A stretch of DNA of 35,806 bases, from positions 1-35,806 of the forward strand of contig MU623576.1 in NCBI GenBank assembly GCA_025201765.1, read 5' to 3'. The translations under genes were made by a program, and so were the position numbers. The stretch comes from Daldinia sp. FL1419 (Eukaryota; Ascomycota; Sordariomycetes; Xylariales; Hypoxylaceae). This document shows, one piece after another, positions 22,266 through 33,133 of this stretch (positions within the stretch are counted from its first letter, which is position 1; the number at the start of each line of letters is the position of its first letter). The notes under the pieces are model-generated. The model ran no database searches and had not been told where the DNA came from. It saw only the letters and a program-made list of their open reading frames with translations.

Positions 22266-23700
22266 TTATTACTTTTTCAATCTACCTAAATTATATTATA
22301 AGTATTCAATCCATCTTTTAGTATTTATTTTGGATAAGAACTGTATTTTGGAACAAGCCTACCCATTACTTATCTAATTAAATTATATTATTATAATTTT
22401 AATTTTATTTTATATTTTTATCAAAATTTACCTTTTAATAAAAATAATTAAATTTTAATATAGAAAAATATTTAATATGTTATAATATTTAAGTTCTATA
22501 AAATAGTATAATAATGGCCCAAATGTAAAATAATAATAAAGTTTAAAATAATTTTATATTTTTATAAAAAATAATTATTTATCTTCATTTTTGTCATCTT
22601 TATTATAATATTTTAATATTATATTTGTTTTTAAAAATAATTTAAAATGATATTGAACCAGGGTAGTGTGATTAGGTAATAGGAGCTACCTTGAAGGACC
22701 CTGTTAGCCCCCCTTCTAAAGTTTACACACGTTCTTTTGGATATAAATAGGCCTTCAAGAGTTGTTTTCTTGCCTAATTAATTTAAATTCCATATAATTC
22801 TTTAGAGATTGTTTATATAGAGCCTGTATATAAGAATATATAGTTTTAATTTCCTTTTTAAAAATATCCTTTTAAAATGTACTACCATTGATAAACAATC
22901 ACTTATATTAATTTTTTTATTTAATTAATCTATTCCCCTTTTCAAGATATAGATTCCTTATATCCTCTAACTTATATAACTTCTGGCTTATTATGGGTTA
23001 ATTAAAGTATAGGGCATATCCTGCAGGAGCTATTAGAGCTCCTGTTCAATATTATTAATTTATAACCTTTTTTAACTAATCTTAATCCTTTTCATATATT
23101 TATTTATATTTTATTATATTATAATATAATATTATTATATTTATTATATTTATGATTTAATATTATTTTAAACAAATTATTTTATTTTTATATCTATATT
23201 ATGTTAAATAAAAGAAAGTTTATATATTTATAGATATTTTATTACTTTTTTAATTACATTCTATTATTGAACCTTTTTTAATATTTTAATCCTTTTATTA
23301 AAAATTATTATAATATTTTGGATTTAATTTAATATTTTAATATTATATTATATTGAAATTATAATTTTAATATAATTATATATTATAAAAATAATTCATT
23401 TATTAAGGATAAAGAGTTTCATAAGGAATATAATTACCTCTTCCCAATATAATTTGAAAAATTAATTATTAAAATTATATTTTAATTTTTTTGAAGTTTT
23501 TAAATCTTTAAGAAATTTATTAACGGTTTTTGAATTATATCTAATAATTATTCTTATTATACTTGGTCTTTTGCTTATCAGATCCACAATTGTCATATAT
23601 TTTAACAATCCTGGGAAAATTATTTATTTTAATACTACCAATATTATAATTATTCTGAAATGTAATTCTTTTCTATATCCGTTCTACTAATATTTATATT
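22266..23700 (-). repeat. Repeat C, copy C2 (unclassified, with an LTR insertion)
   Basis: Partner of C1. It has the same TAA-rich end, the same E portion, and the same decayed minus-strand frame at about 23690-23390. In C2 that frame reads on for more than 45 codons before its first stop after FPGLLKYMTIVDLISKRPS. It is interrupted by an LTR-A copy at 22654-23048. Confidence 0.6.
22654..23048 (+). mobile_element. Solo LTR, family LTR-A
   Basis: 395 bp, starting TGAACCAGGGTAGTGTGATT and ending GAGCTCCTGTTCA. ATAT lies on both sides (22650-22653 and 23049-23052). The matching position in C1 (about 19270) has no insertion, so a paralogous empty site confirms the boundaries. Confidence 0.85.
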
Positions 23701-24071
23701 TATTAATTATAATATAGGATTTATAAAACAATTAATTTTAAATATATATATATTACCTTATTTCCAATAATTTTTATTATTCTTATATATTATTATTATT
23801 ATAATCTTTTATTAAAACAATTTAATTAATATTAAATACTTTATTATTTCTCAATAATAATTCATTATAGATTTTTAATGATTTTCTGGTGTACCCAAAT
23901 TTAAATTCTAATAAATATAATCTTCTTTTTAAAAATACAGTTATTTTTGTTTAAAATTTCCTAATATATATAATTAAAAAAAACAAGAAGGAGGCCAAGG
24001 GGGCGGATATGAAAGAAAATGATTTTGATGAATATAATTTGGAATAAATATAGAATAATCTAAGGTAAATA
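23701..24071. other. AT-rich DNA with one less mutated patch
   Basis: No gene found. At 23985-24048 there is a short open stretch of ordinary composition (AAGAAGGAGGCCAAGGGGGC) that would read as an acidic peptide ending in TAA on the plus strand. It may be the end of an old coding region, but I do not recognise it. Confidence 0.4.
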
Positions 24072-24409
24072 AAATTATTCTTATGTTTTTAATTAAATTC
24101 CTTTTTTAATTATTTTTATAATTAAGTCACCCCAATTACATAAGTTTTTTTTTCTAAAAAAAAGGATTTTTACGAAAGGCTATAATCTAATTACATAATT
24201 AAAACTATAAAGTATATCTATAGGAATTTTTATTTAATTAAAGTTATATAATTATGTAATTAAAGTTACAAAACCCTATTAACTTCTATAAAACTAACTT
24301 TTTTAAAATTTCTATAATCTTTTTAAAATATAAATCGATCTTTAGGAATTATTTTCTTATTTAATTAATTTATTTTTTTAAATATAAAATTATTAATTTT
24401 TTATATTAA

Positions 24410-24584
24410 TAGCAACGGTGGGTCCAGCATGTGGCACGTGCGCTTGCAGCGCTACCTATAAATTCCTGGAGCTCCTCACCTGTAATTAGATCTTCCTCTT
24501 TTTCTTTCTTCAATTTAATTATCATCAACCTTGTACATGAGCTTCCTAGTAGGCATCTAATTATAAACCTTCTGTAATTATAAT
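24410..24584 (+). repeat. 5' LTR of the gag-only element
   Basis: Less mutated than its partner (GTGGGTCCAGCATGTGGCAC, where the 3' copy has transitions at many of these sites). It carries a TATAAAT box at about 24466-24472 and ends near 24584. A primer-binding site after it cannot be read with confidence (TAAATTC may have been TGGATTC). Confidence 0.7.
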
Positions 24585-25140
24585 TAAATTCTTTAAATTA
24601 GACCTGCAATATTGATATTTGTATTCCTAACCCTTTATATTATAATTTTTATATTTATATTTTAATTTATTAGAATTTTAAGGGCATTGCGTAATTAGTT
24701 TTAAATAATGGAAATCTTTTTCGAATATTTATATTACAATTGATCTTGATCCTTAAATAGATCAAATAATTGATCAGTTTTTCCTGATTATATATTTAAG
24801 CCTCACCAAAAACCTTAAATATTTTATAAATTTTTTTATAATTTTTTAATATTAATAGAGGTAGTTGTTAAGCCAATTCCAGCTTTTTTTTCTTTAATTT
24901 GAATTGTTAATTGCAAGGGATTTAATTTTAATCTTTTTTTAATATAATATTAATAATTTTAATGTTCTTATAATAGAATAAAACACCCCCTTTTCCTTTT
25001 AATAAATTAGTTAAGTTATTTAAAAAACCTATAGTACCTTATGTAATAATTTTATTATTAAATTTAATGTTGAAATTAATATTTTAAAAATTAAATTTAA
25101 AGAAAAAAATATTTAATTAGTAATATTTTAAATACCTATT

Positions 25141-25911
25141 GCAGTTAAATTTAAATCATATTTTTTTAACCTACTTTTCTTATCAGGCCCTATTAATTTT
25201 AACATTTAACTATTATAAATTAAAGATAAAATATATATTAATAAAATTTTTATAAGTAATAACGAAATTAAATTCCATTATTTCTTTAATAATTTTAAAT
25301 TTAAAGTTCAGGAATTAATAGTACCTTAATTGGCTTATGTTAAGGCCAATTAAATCTGGGATTTTATAGTTATTTTTGATAGTCTATTGCACCTGTACGA
25401 AGATGTTAATAAATAGTAACAATTTGCCAAAAAGTTCCAATCCCTCCGTATGACCTATAATAAATTTATCCGCCATTTCTTAATTATTTGGGAAAAAATG
25501 TGTTGGTATACTGGTGTTATTGACCTCCCTAACAATTGCTGAATCAAAAACTTCCAATATATTATTATAAATGAATTGCAAATCAAAATTAATAACTGAA
25601 AAACACTTCCTACGTTATATGTTAAATTCGTATACTTATTACATCATCTGGCAACTAATTTATACAGTAATTGGAAGCCTAATAACCAAAATAACAATAA
25701 TAAGCCTGTTCCTTATATAAGCAATAAGATGGATATATCAATTAAAGTCCTTGTTATTATTTAATTTAATAATATTAAAATACCTCTTTTATACTTATAG
25801 ATTGAAAAAGGTTGTATAATTTTCTTAACAATAGTTAAACACCAAGAATATTAGTAATTTAAAAGTTGGTGTATATATTGTAGCGGTAAGGACCATATGG
25901 TTAAAGATTAT
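25141..25911 (+). pseudogene. gag (capsid/nucleocapsid) relic with zinc knuckle
   Basis: One frame can be followed from about 25141 to 25911 with about a dozen stops, mostly where CAA, CAG or CGA codons would be expected (C to T). Readable capsid segments include KFHYFFNNFKFKVQELIVP, LLHLYEDVNK and FQSLRMTYNKFIRHFLIIWE, matching the retrotransposon gag pattern (linker, 'YEDPN', 'LRM..nFndFl..FE'). At 25870-25911 CIYCSGKDHMVKDY is a CX2CX4HX4C zinc knuckle with the last Cys changed to Tyr. No pol motifs follow. The relic is non-functional. Confidence 0.75.
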
Positions 25912-26065
25912 AATTTTTTGGTGTTTAATTCCTATTATTATTAAGTGGAATAAAATAATGAAAATAATAATAGTTATATAATTATTTAAAATTGTAATTT
26001 TAAATTTTTTCTTAAATTTAAATTTTAATGATAAACCTTATAATAATTTAAATTTATTAAGGGGG

Positions 26066-26240
26066 TAATAATAGTAAATCTAACATATAACATATGCACT
26101 TACAACGCTACCTATAAATTCCTAAAGCTCTTTACCTGTAATTAGATCTTCCTCTTTTTCTTTCCTCAATTTAATTATTGTTAACCTCGTACGCGAGCCT
26201 CCTGGCAGGCATCCGATTATAAGCCCTCCGTAACTCTAAT
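26066..26240 (+). repeat. 3' LTR of the gag-only element
   Basis: Partner of 24410-24584. It starts right after the GGGGG purine tract and is more mutated at its 5' half (ATATAACATATGCACTTACA) but better preserved at its 3' half (TACGCGAGCCTCCTGGCAGG). Confidence 0.7.
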
Positions 26241-26717
26241 AAACTAGGGTGAGAAGGCCAAAGTAAAGTTTGTTAATCTAACCCTTTTAATTAAAGTTTT
26301 TATGAGTTTTTTGGTATGTAAATAAGTTTTCAAAAGTTGTTTTCTTATTTGATTAGTTTAAGTTTTTAAGTATAGAATTATTAGTTTTTAAAATTACAGA
26401 GTTTTATATAATAAAAATATAAGGTTAAGATATATCTTATAAAAGTTATTAAAATTTTTATTAAATTGGTGTAGAGTGATTTGGTAATAGATTTTCTTTT
26501 TTTTGCAAAGATTTTATTAGCCTCTTTATAGCTAGACCCTCCAAGTCTCCACAATTCTTTTAAATATAAATAGGCCTTTGAGAGTTATTTTTCTTATTTA
26601 ATTAATAAAGGTTTATAAAATTTTATAGTTTAATTTTTTTATAAAGTTTTTATATAAAAATATATAGTTTTAATCTGTTCTTTTGAAGATATTCTTTTAA
26701 AATGTGTTATTATTAAT

Positions 26718-28003
26718 CCAGGACAAAATCCAGTGTATTATACTTAAATTCTTCCAATAAATTACTATATGAAATTGATTAAAATTGATAAGAAATTGAT
26801 AAGAAATTGATAAGAAATTGATAATAATTAATAAGAATTGATAAGAACTGATAAGAACTGATAAGGTGGTTAATAAACTAATAAGGGGTAAAAAAACATA
26901 TTAAAAATTTAAAATTTAAAAAAACATTTATAATTAGGTATATCCTTTTTATTAGTAAGAATTTGAGCTGATCAGATAGGAAAATAACTTCTAAAGAAGC
27001 TCTAATAGCTCCTGCAGGATATACCTTAACCCTACACTTTTATCGTACGAATCTCTATAGAAAAGCTGATGATTTTGTGTTTGAGAACTTGAGCTGATCA
27101 GATAAGTAAATAATTTCTAAGGGCTTATATATTAAATATAAATTTTAATTAAATAAAACTTTGAATTAAATAAGAGCTCTAATTGAACAGGAGCTCCTGC
27201 AGGACATGTCCTACAATTTTATCGTATAAATCTTTATGGAAAATTAACGATTCTATGCTTAAGAACTTGAGCTAATCAGATATGAAAACAACTCCTAAAG
27301 GCCTATTTATGTTAAATATGAGCTTTAATAGCTCTTACAGGATATACTCTACATTTTATCGTACAAATCTCTATTAAAAACTAACAATTCTATTTTTGAG
27401 AGTTTAAATTGGTCAGATAGGAAAACAACTTTTAAGGGCCTATTTATGTTAAATATAAGCTCTAATTAAATAAGAACTCTAATAACTCCTGCAGGATATA
27501 CCCTAACCTTATACTTTTATTATACAAAGCTCTATGGTTTTAAAAATTAACAATTTTATATTTGAGAACTTGAACTGATCAGATAAGAAAACAACTCTTA
27601 AGGGCTTATTTACGTACCAAAAAGCGTTAGATTTGCGGACTTCGTCCTGGCCCTGTTACCCCGACTTATTGCTATAAAAAACTAATAAATTTATACTTGA
27701 AAATATATCTATACTTAAGAATATATCTATATTTGAGAACATAAGCTGATCAGATAAGAAAATAATTCCTAAAAGCTTATTTATATTTTAAAAAGCCTGT
27801 GGAAATCTTAGAAGGGTTGGTTCCATGGAGGCTAATAAAGTTTTGCAACTTTAATTACATAATTAATTATATTACAATTTTTATAAGAATTTGCCTTTAA
27901 AAAGAAATTAAAAACAATTAAAAATATTTTATGTAATTGGGGTAACTCAATTATAAAAATAATTAAAAAAAGGAATTTAATTAAAAATATAAGAATAATT
28001 TTA
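26718..28003 (-). repeat. Repeat B, copy B4 (shortest complete copy)
   Basis: A complete B in reverse: CCAGGACAAAATCC at 26718 (the 3' end), the TTATTAATT-rich tail, about six array units (26960-27780), a GGACTTCGTCC patch near 27630, the GTAACTC block and the 5' end AATAATTT near 28003. At 1286 bp it is the shortest complete copy. It lies inside an LTR-A copy. Confidence 0.7.
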
Positions 28004-28083
28004 AATATTTATATATATTTATCCTTTTACTTAATTATTTTATTCTTTTTAAAATATAATTACTTTATATTTTAAATTTATAT

Positions 28084-28489
28084 TGAACAGGAGCTCTAAT
28101 AGTTCCTGCAGGATATGCCTTATACTCCAATTAACCCATAGTAAGCCAAAGGCTGTATAAATTTGAAAATATAAGGTAACTATATCTTAAAAAAGGGAAT
28201 AAATTAATTAAATAAAAAAATTAATATAGGTAATTATTTATTAATAATAGTGCATTTTAGGAAGATATCTTTAAGGAAGAAATTGAAGTTATATATTTTT
28301 ATATAAAGATTCTATAGAAAAATTGAGCTATATAATCTGATGAATCTTTCATAATCAGATAATAAAGACAATTCTTGAGGGCCTATTTATGTCCAAAAGA
28401 GCTGTGGAGCCTTGGAGGGTCTAGCTCTAAGGAGGAGATAAGATCTTTAGAGGGTAGTATTTATGACCTAATCGCTCTACACTGGTTTA
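28084..28489 (-). mobile_element. Solo LTR, family LTR-A, inverted
   Basis: 406 bp. It starts TGAACAGGAGCTCTAATAGT and ends CTACACTGGTTTA (TTCA mutated). ATAT lies on both sides (28080-28083 and 28490-28493). It interrupts an older plus-strand LTR-A copy. Confidence 0.8.
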
Positions 28490-28570
28490 ATATAACTTTT
28501 AATTTGTTATAGATTAATTAAAATGTAAAGTATACCTTCCAAAAGTTATTAAAATTTAAATTTAACATAA

Positions 28571-28749
28571 TTAAACTTTTAAAAATTATTTTTCAATCTG
28601 ATTAACTAAAGTTCTCAAGTATAGAATTATCAATTTCCATAAAACTTTATATAATAAAACTTTAAGGCATATCCTATAAAAGCTCTTATTTAATTAGAAC
28701 TTCTATTTAATTAAAGTTCTTATTTAATTAGAACTCATATTTAATATAT
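28571..28749 (+). repeat. Short stretch of B-type array units
   Basis: One to two array-like units (AAGTTCTCAAGTATAGAATT, TTTAATTAGAACT sub-repeats) immediately before an LTR-A insertion. Confidence 0.5.
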
Positions 28750-29198
28750 TGAACCGGTATAGTATGAGTACGTGGTTGTAATACATAACAAGGATATGTA
28801 ATAGGAATATGCAGTACAGATACGCAATAAGAGTACGTAATAGGAGTTATTCCGAAGGACCTTAATAGACCCTTATAAGGTTTATATATATTTATTTAAA
28901 TATATATAAACCTTTAAGAATTATTTTCCTATTTAAATAATTTAAATTATAAATAATTCTTTAGAAATTGTTTCTATATAATTTTATATAAATAATATAT
29001 ATTTTTTTAAATTTATAACCTTATTGTACGCGCTACTATTATAAAGCAATTACATATAATAGTTTATATACCTGATTATTTTGATATCTTTTTCAGGATA
29101 TAGTTACCTTATATCTTTAAACTTATATAACCGTTGATTACTATAGGTTAATTGAAGTGTAAGGTATATCCTATAGGAACTATTAGAGTTCCTATTCA
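28750..29198 (+). mobile_element. LTR-A followed by a primer-binding-site-like sequence (probable 5' LTR)
   Basis: 449 bp, starting TGAACCGGTATAGTATGAGT and ending GAGTTCCTATTCA. ATAT precedes it (28746-28749) but does not follow. Instead TGGCAACC... begins one base after the LTR. That suggests a 5' LTR with the start of an internal region, the rest of the element being lost. Confidence 0.65.
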
Positions 29199-29199
29199 G

Positions 29200-29232
29200 T
29201 GGCAACCACCACAGGATTTAAACCCGCAACTC
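29200..29232 (+). promoter_or_regulatory. tRNA-complementary sequence, candidate primer-binding site
   Basis: The reverse complement ends GGTGGTTGCCA and includes a TGCGGGTTTAAATCC T-arm, with a five-pair stem that closes allowing two G-U pairs. This is exactly the 3' end of a mature tRNA including CCA. Nuclear tRNA genes do not encode CCA, so this reads as sequence copied from or matching a tRNA primer, not a tRNA gene. The match is longer than the usual 8-18 nt. Confidence 0.5.
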
Positions 29233-29685
29233 CTCAGATCTTAAAACAAAATCTATTGGAATTATTACTATTAGAACCAATATTAACTAGGATTAAAATA
29301 TATAAAAATTTAAAAAATATAATCAATATTACTTATATTATTTGAATTAAACCAATATCTATGTCTTTCTTATTTCATTAATTGCACCACAATCTCAATT
29401 GACCAATAAGCTTACAAAGAATTCAAGAAAAAAAGACCCACACTTTTGAATATTTTTAATTATTATATAATAACTTCTTATTAGAAATATATACAACTTA
29501 TTTTAAAAGATCATAAATTTAGTTATTTTTTTAAATGATATTAATTATTAATATTTTTAAATAAATTTTAAATTAATATAATAAGTTAAAGTGGTTAAGG
29601 ATTTTTTTTATACCCTATGCGTGCGCTTATGGCTTCCCATGGCGTACAACTTTTTCGAATTTATATTAGTAAATTCCCTGGAAAT
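29233..29685. other. Remnant following the candidate primer-binding site
   Basis: AT-rich with no readable protein. A patch at about 29618-29655 (TGCGTGCGCTTATGGCTTCC) is less mutated. It may be what remains of the internal region of the LTR-A element, or a separate insertion. The TTCA at 29195-29198 and again at 29686-29689 would fit a 4-bp duplication around 29199-29685. Confidence 0.35.
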
Positions 29686-31089
29686 TGTTCAATTAGGGTA
29701 TTAAATAAGAATTTTAATTATATAAGAGCTTTAATTAAATAGGAGTTTTAATTAAACAAAAATTCTAATTTAATAAAAGTTTTAATAATTAAATATAAGG
29801 TAATTATATTTTAAAGAAGGTAGGTATTGAGATAATTAAATAAAAAATAAATAGAAATAATTGCTAATAATGGTAATTAATGTTTAAAAGGTAGAATAGA
29901 TAATATATTTAATAAGAGAGAGAAATTATAAATTATAGTAAGAAGTTATATAAAAGGTGATGCTTAAAGAGCGTGATTTGATCAAACAAAAAACAACTTT
30001 TGAGGGCCTATTTACGTCCAAAAAAGCTTGTGGAAACCCTAGAAGGGTTTGTTTTATAGAAACTAATAAAGTTTTGTAAAGTAGTTTTAGGTAGGTAATT
30101 ATATTACCTTAGTTCACTATAATAAAAATTTTAATTTGATTAGATAAGAATCAACTCTTAAAGGTTTATATATTTTTCGTAAGAAATTAATAGGTATAAA
30201 TGAAATAAAAAATGTAAGGTGATTATATTTTTAAGAAGGTATTTAAGTGATTAAATGGAAAAATTAATAAAGGTAATTATTTATTAATGGTAGTATGCTT
30301 TATGAGGTTATATTTAATAAGAGGACTGAAAGCATATATATTTGTACAAAGTTCTATAAAGAAAACTGATGATTCTATGCCTGAGAATCTGAACTGATCA
30401 GATAAGAAAAATAATTTTTAAGGGCTTATTTATATCTAAAAGTTTGTGGAGACCTTAGAAGGTATGGCTCTATGGAGGTTAATACCTAGGGTTTTGTAAT
30501 GTAGTTCTAGTGATTTAAATGTAAGGTAATTATATTTTGAAAAAGGTATTTAAATGATTAAATAAAAGATTAATTAATAGAAATAATTATTGGTGCTTAA
30601 GAAATAAAATAGATAATATATTTAATTGGAGATAAGGTCATAAATTATAGTAAGAAATTATAAGAAAAGTTGAATAAATTAATGTTTAAGAATTTGATTT
30701 GATTAGGTATGAATTAGTTTTTGGGGGTTTATATATTGGATAGGAGTTTTAATTTAGGGTTAATATTATTAAATAGGAGCTTTAATTGATCTTGTAAAAT
30801 ATACCCTACCTTACATTTTAATTACCCTATAATAAATTAATAGGTATAAATGAAATAAAAAATATAAGTTAATTATATTCTGAAGGAGGTCTTAAAGTAA
30901 TTAAATGAAAGGTTAATAAAGTTGAGTGTTAATAATGGTAGCTAGTATTTTAAAAATAAAATAAATGATATATTTAATAAGAGAGAAAAATTATAAATTA
31001 TTATAAAAAGTTATGAAAAGAATTGATAATTTTGAAGAGTTTAATTTGATTAGATAAATATTAACTTTTAAAAATTTATATATTAAATA
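29686..31089 (-). repeat. Degraded LTR-A/B-array sequence, reverse orientation
   Basis: A succession of reverse-oriented units (TTAAGGGCTTATTTATATC, GGTAATTATATTTT, ATTAAATAGGAGTTTTAATT words) with no gene. It is the target into which the Fot1-like transposon inserted. A near-identical unit at about 30730-30765 shows the site without the transposon. Confidence 0.5.
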
Positions 31090-32976
31090 ACGTGCCCCAC
31101 AAATCAACCGCCCAAACTAGTCAACCGCCCAAACTAGTCAACCGCCCAAAATACCCTAAACTACTACCTACCTCTTTTAAATATCAATTATTCAATTAAT
31201 TTAAAATATCTTGTTTTACAAAAGAATCCAGGATAAACCTAGCGCTAGGCACTTTTAATAACCATAATAGGTTAAATATTAAAAAGGTATCTAATATTTA
31301 TAGAATCCTATTTGAAATGTTACGCAATAGGTTTAAAGGATTGCAACAACGCATTAATATAATAAAAAAATATTATAAATTAACTAATTTAAAAGAATAA
31401 ATAATAATTTAGCATATATTTAAGTTAAATGCCCAAGCATTTCTTCCCTAACTATTTTATATTAAAGAAATAACAAATATATTATTTTTTAAATATGGTG
31501 AAATATATGTTAGAATTAATTAAGCCTTAAATTTTATATGGTATTACCCAGCCTTACAAATATGTATAAATTATCAAATTAATTATTAAAAAATCTTATA
31601 CAAATAACCTAAGGTTTTTCACACATGATTTTGATTTATAACAGATATAATTACAAAATATAATATTATAATTAAAAATATATTTAATTTTAATAAAATA
31701 GATTTTATGATGGGTATTATTATTATTGGAATAATGGTTATAAATTCCAAAAAAAAACTTAAATTTTATCAAACAGAACCTAATAATTAAAAATAGGTTA
31801 TGGCATTTATAATAATTAATTTATAAGGTTAAATAATATTTCCATTTATAATAATTGCAAATAAAATACATTTAATATCATAATATTACCATAATATTTT
31901 TTTTGATAATTAAATAATTAAATTTTTTATTAATGATTGAATAACAAATAAAATTAATTTAAAATGGATTGCATATTTTAATAAATATATAAAATTATAT
32001 ATTATAAATGCCAAATATTTTTTAATTATTAATGGTTATAAAAGTTATATATTAATTAAATTTTAAAATTATTACTAAAATAATAATATTATAACTTTGT
32101 ATATGCCTGCGCACTTATCCCATAAGTTTTAGTTTTTTAATGTATACATTTTTTCACCTTTAAAATGCTTATATAGCTTAATAATTGAAAATTTAATATG
32201 TTATAATATTACACATATTAACAAAGAAGAATTTTTCCTGGCATTTCGCTAGGCATTTTAAACCTCTTTTACTAAAAATAACATTATATTTATATTTGAA
32301 ATTACTGGATTAATATTATTAAATATTAATAAGGTGATTTTAACGTTAAATATTATTAAAATCACTTGTACGCCATTGTTAAACCCAGATCTTAAAGGAT
32401 TACCAAATTTATTTTAAATATTGTAAACACCTCAAAACATTAACAAAACTATTTGCAAAATTACTTTTATCAAAAATTAAATTATTAATTATTAATTTAA
32501 TTTACTAACACAAATTATTAATATTATAAATAAATTAAGTAAAATTATATATAAATTGTTATATAAGGTGATATTATTAAAGGAAGAAATGGCTAATCTA
32601 TAAAAAGTAAATTACATACTTTCTAAATATTAATAGGTTAAAAATAAATATTTACAACGTGAAGGACTTCTTATTTAAGCTGAAGGAAAGGTTATACAAG
32701 TTAAAAAGGAGGGTATAGACCTTAAGGTTCCCAAAAAGGCTATTAAAAGAAATCCCCCAAAATGGCAACGCCAAACTCCTCAACGTTATAGAATTTACAA
32801 TATTATTGGCTATAATATAAAAATATGTAAATCAATTAAAATAATATTTAAAAATAATAACCAATTAAATATTTAATTAATTTTAATTATTTTTATTAAA
32901 TTATTTATAATTGAATTAAAGGGATTTTAAATTTTAGGTAATTAACTAATTTGGGTAATTAACTTGTGGGGCATGT
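31090..32976 (+). mobile_element. Fot1/pogo-type DNA transposon, nearly full length
   Basis: 1887 bp with terminal inverted repeats of about 50 bp, ACGTGCCCCACAAATCAACC at the left and its transition-mutated inverse at the right. The left TIR contains about three tandem copies of a 17-bp unit (TAGTCAACCGCCCAAAC). TA flanks both ends (31088-31089 and 32977-32978), and a paralogous empty site exists near 30743. Size, TIR length, TA target and the transposase all fit Fot1-like elements of ascomycetes. RIP-type stops show it cannot be active. Confidence 0.92.
31221..32850 (+). pseudogene. Fot1/pogo transposase relic (DDE superfamily, CENP-B-like DNA binding)
   Basis: A single reading frame, broken only by stop codons and by no frameshift I could find, runs the length of the element. 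In order: a psq-type helix-turn-helix start (ESRINLALGTFNNHNRLNIK), a Tc5/CENP-B-type second DNA-binding block (about 31540), FNKIDFMMG at about 31695 (normally NFDETGFMMG), a DDE block with FLIINGYKS near 32015 (normally DGHxSH), and ITLYMPAHLSHKF at about 32091-32129. The C-terminal tail is Lys/Arg-rich, with EGKVIQVKKEGIDLKVPKKA near 32680 and a degraded Cys/His knuckle before about 32830. Catalytic aspartates have become Asn. The protein would cut and paste the element at TA sites if intact. Confidence 0.88.
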
Positions 32977-32978
32977 TA

Positions 32979-33133
32979 GGAATTTTAATTTAAGGTTAAT
33001 ATTAATTTTTATAAGATATACCTTGTATTTTAGTTATTTTATAATAAATTATATTTTGAAGAAGGTATTAAATTGAATAAATAAAAGAATAATAGAGGTA
33101 ATTATTGAAATTGGTAATTAATGTTTAAGATAA
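32979..33133 (-). repeat. Continuation of the reverse repeat interrupted by the transposon
   Basis: It resumes the same sequence that stops at 31089 (GGAATTTTAATTTAAGGTTA, compare 30744 onward) up to the next LTR-A. Confidence 0.55.

Larger units (their letters stand above)
24410..26240 (+). mobile_element. Small LTR retrotransposon: LTR-gag-LTR without pol
   Basis: Two direct repeats of about 175 bp (24410-24584 and 26066-26240) differ almost only by transitions and share a CTACCTATAAATTCCT promoter-like core. The right one is preceded directly by a purine tract, AAGGGGG (26059-26065), as expected for plus-strand priming. Between them lie only about 1.48 kb holding a gag relic that reaches to within 155 bp of the 3' LTR. 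There is no room for protease, integrase or reverse transcriptase. The element sits in repeat copy B3. The LTR ends appear as TA, presumably mutated from TG, and the target duplication is unclear. Confidence 0.75.
24072..26461 (+). repeat. Repeat B, copy B3 (split by an LTR element)
   Basis: The left piece, 24072 to about 24409, starts AAATTATTC-like and has the GTCACCCCAATTACATAA block. The right piece (about 26241-26461) starts with a GGGTGAGAAGGCC stretch that corresponds to 4464 onward in B1. The LTR-gag-LTR element lies exactly between. The 3' part of B is missing, since the sequence passes into an LTR-A copy at 26462. Confidence 0.65.
26462..28570 (+). mobile_element. Old LTR-A copy split into three pieces by later insertions
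   Basis: Pieces of one plus-strand LTR-A copy lie at 26462-26717, 28004-28083 and 28490-28570. Joined in order they follow the LTR-A sequence from its TGAACC-like start (here TAAATT) toward its end. Repeat B4 (minus) separates the first two pieces and an inverted LTR-A (28084-28489) separates the last two. Confidence 0.7.

Noticed and set aside
29200..29275. tRNA gene on the minus strand
   Set aside because: Only the T-arm and acceptor 3' strand fit. CCA is encoded, unlike nuclear tRNA genes, and no proper D-arm or 5' acceptor strand follows.
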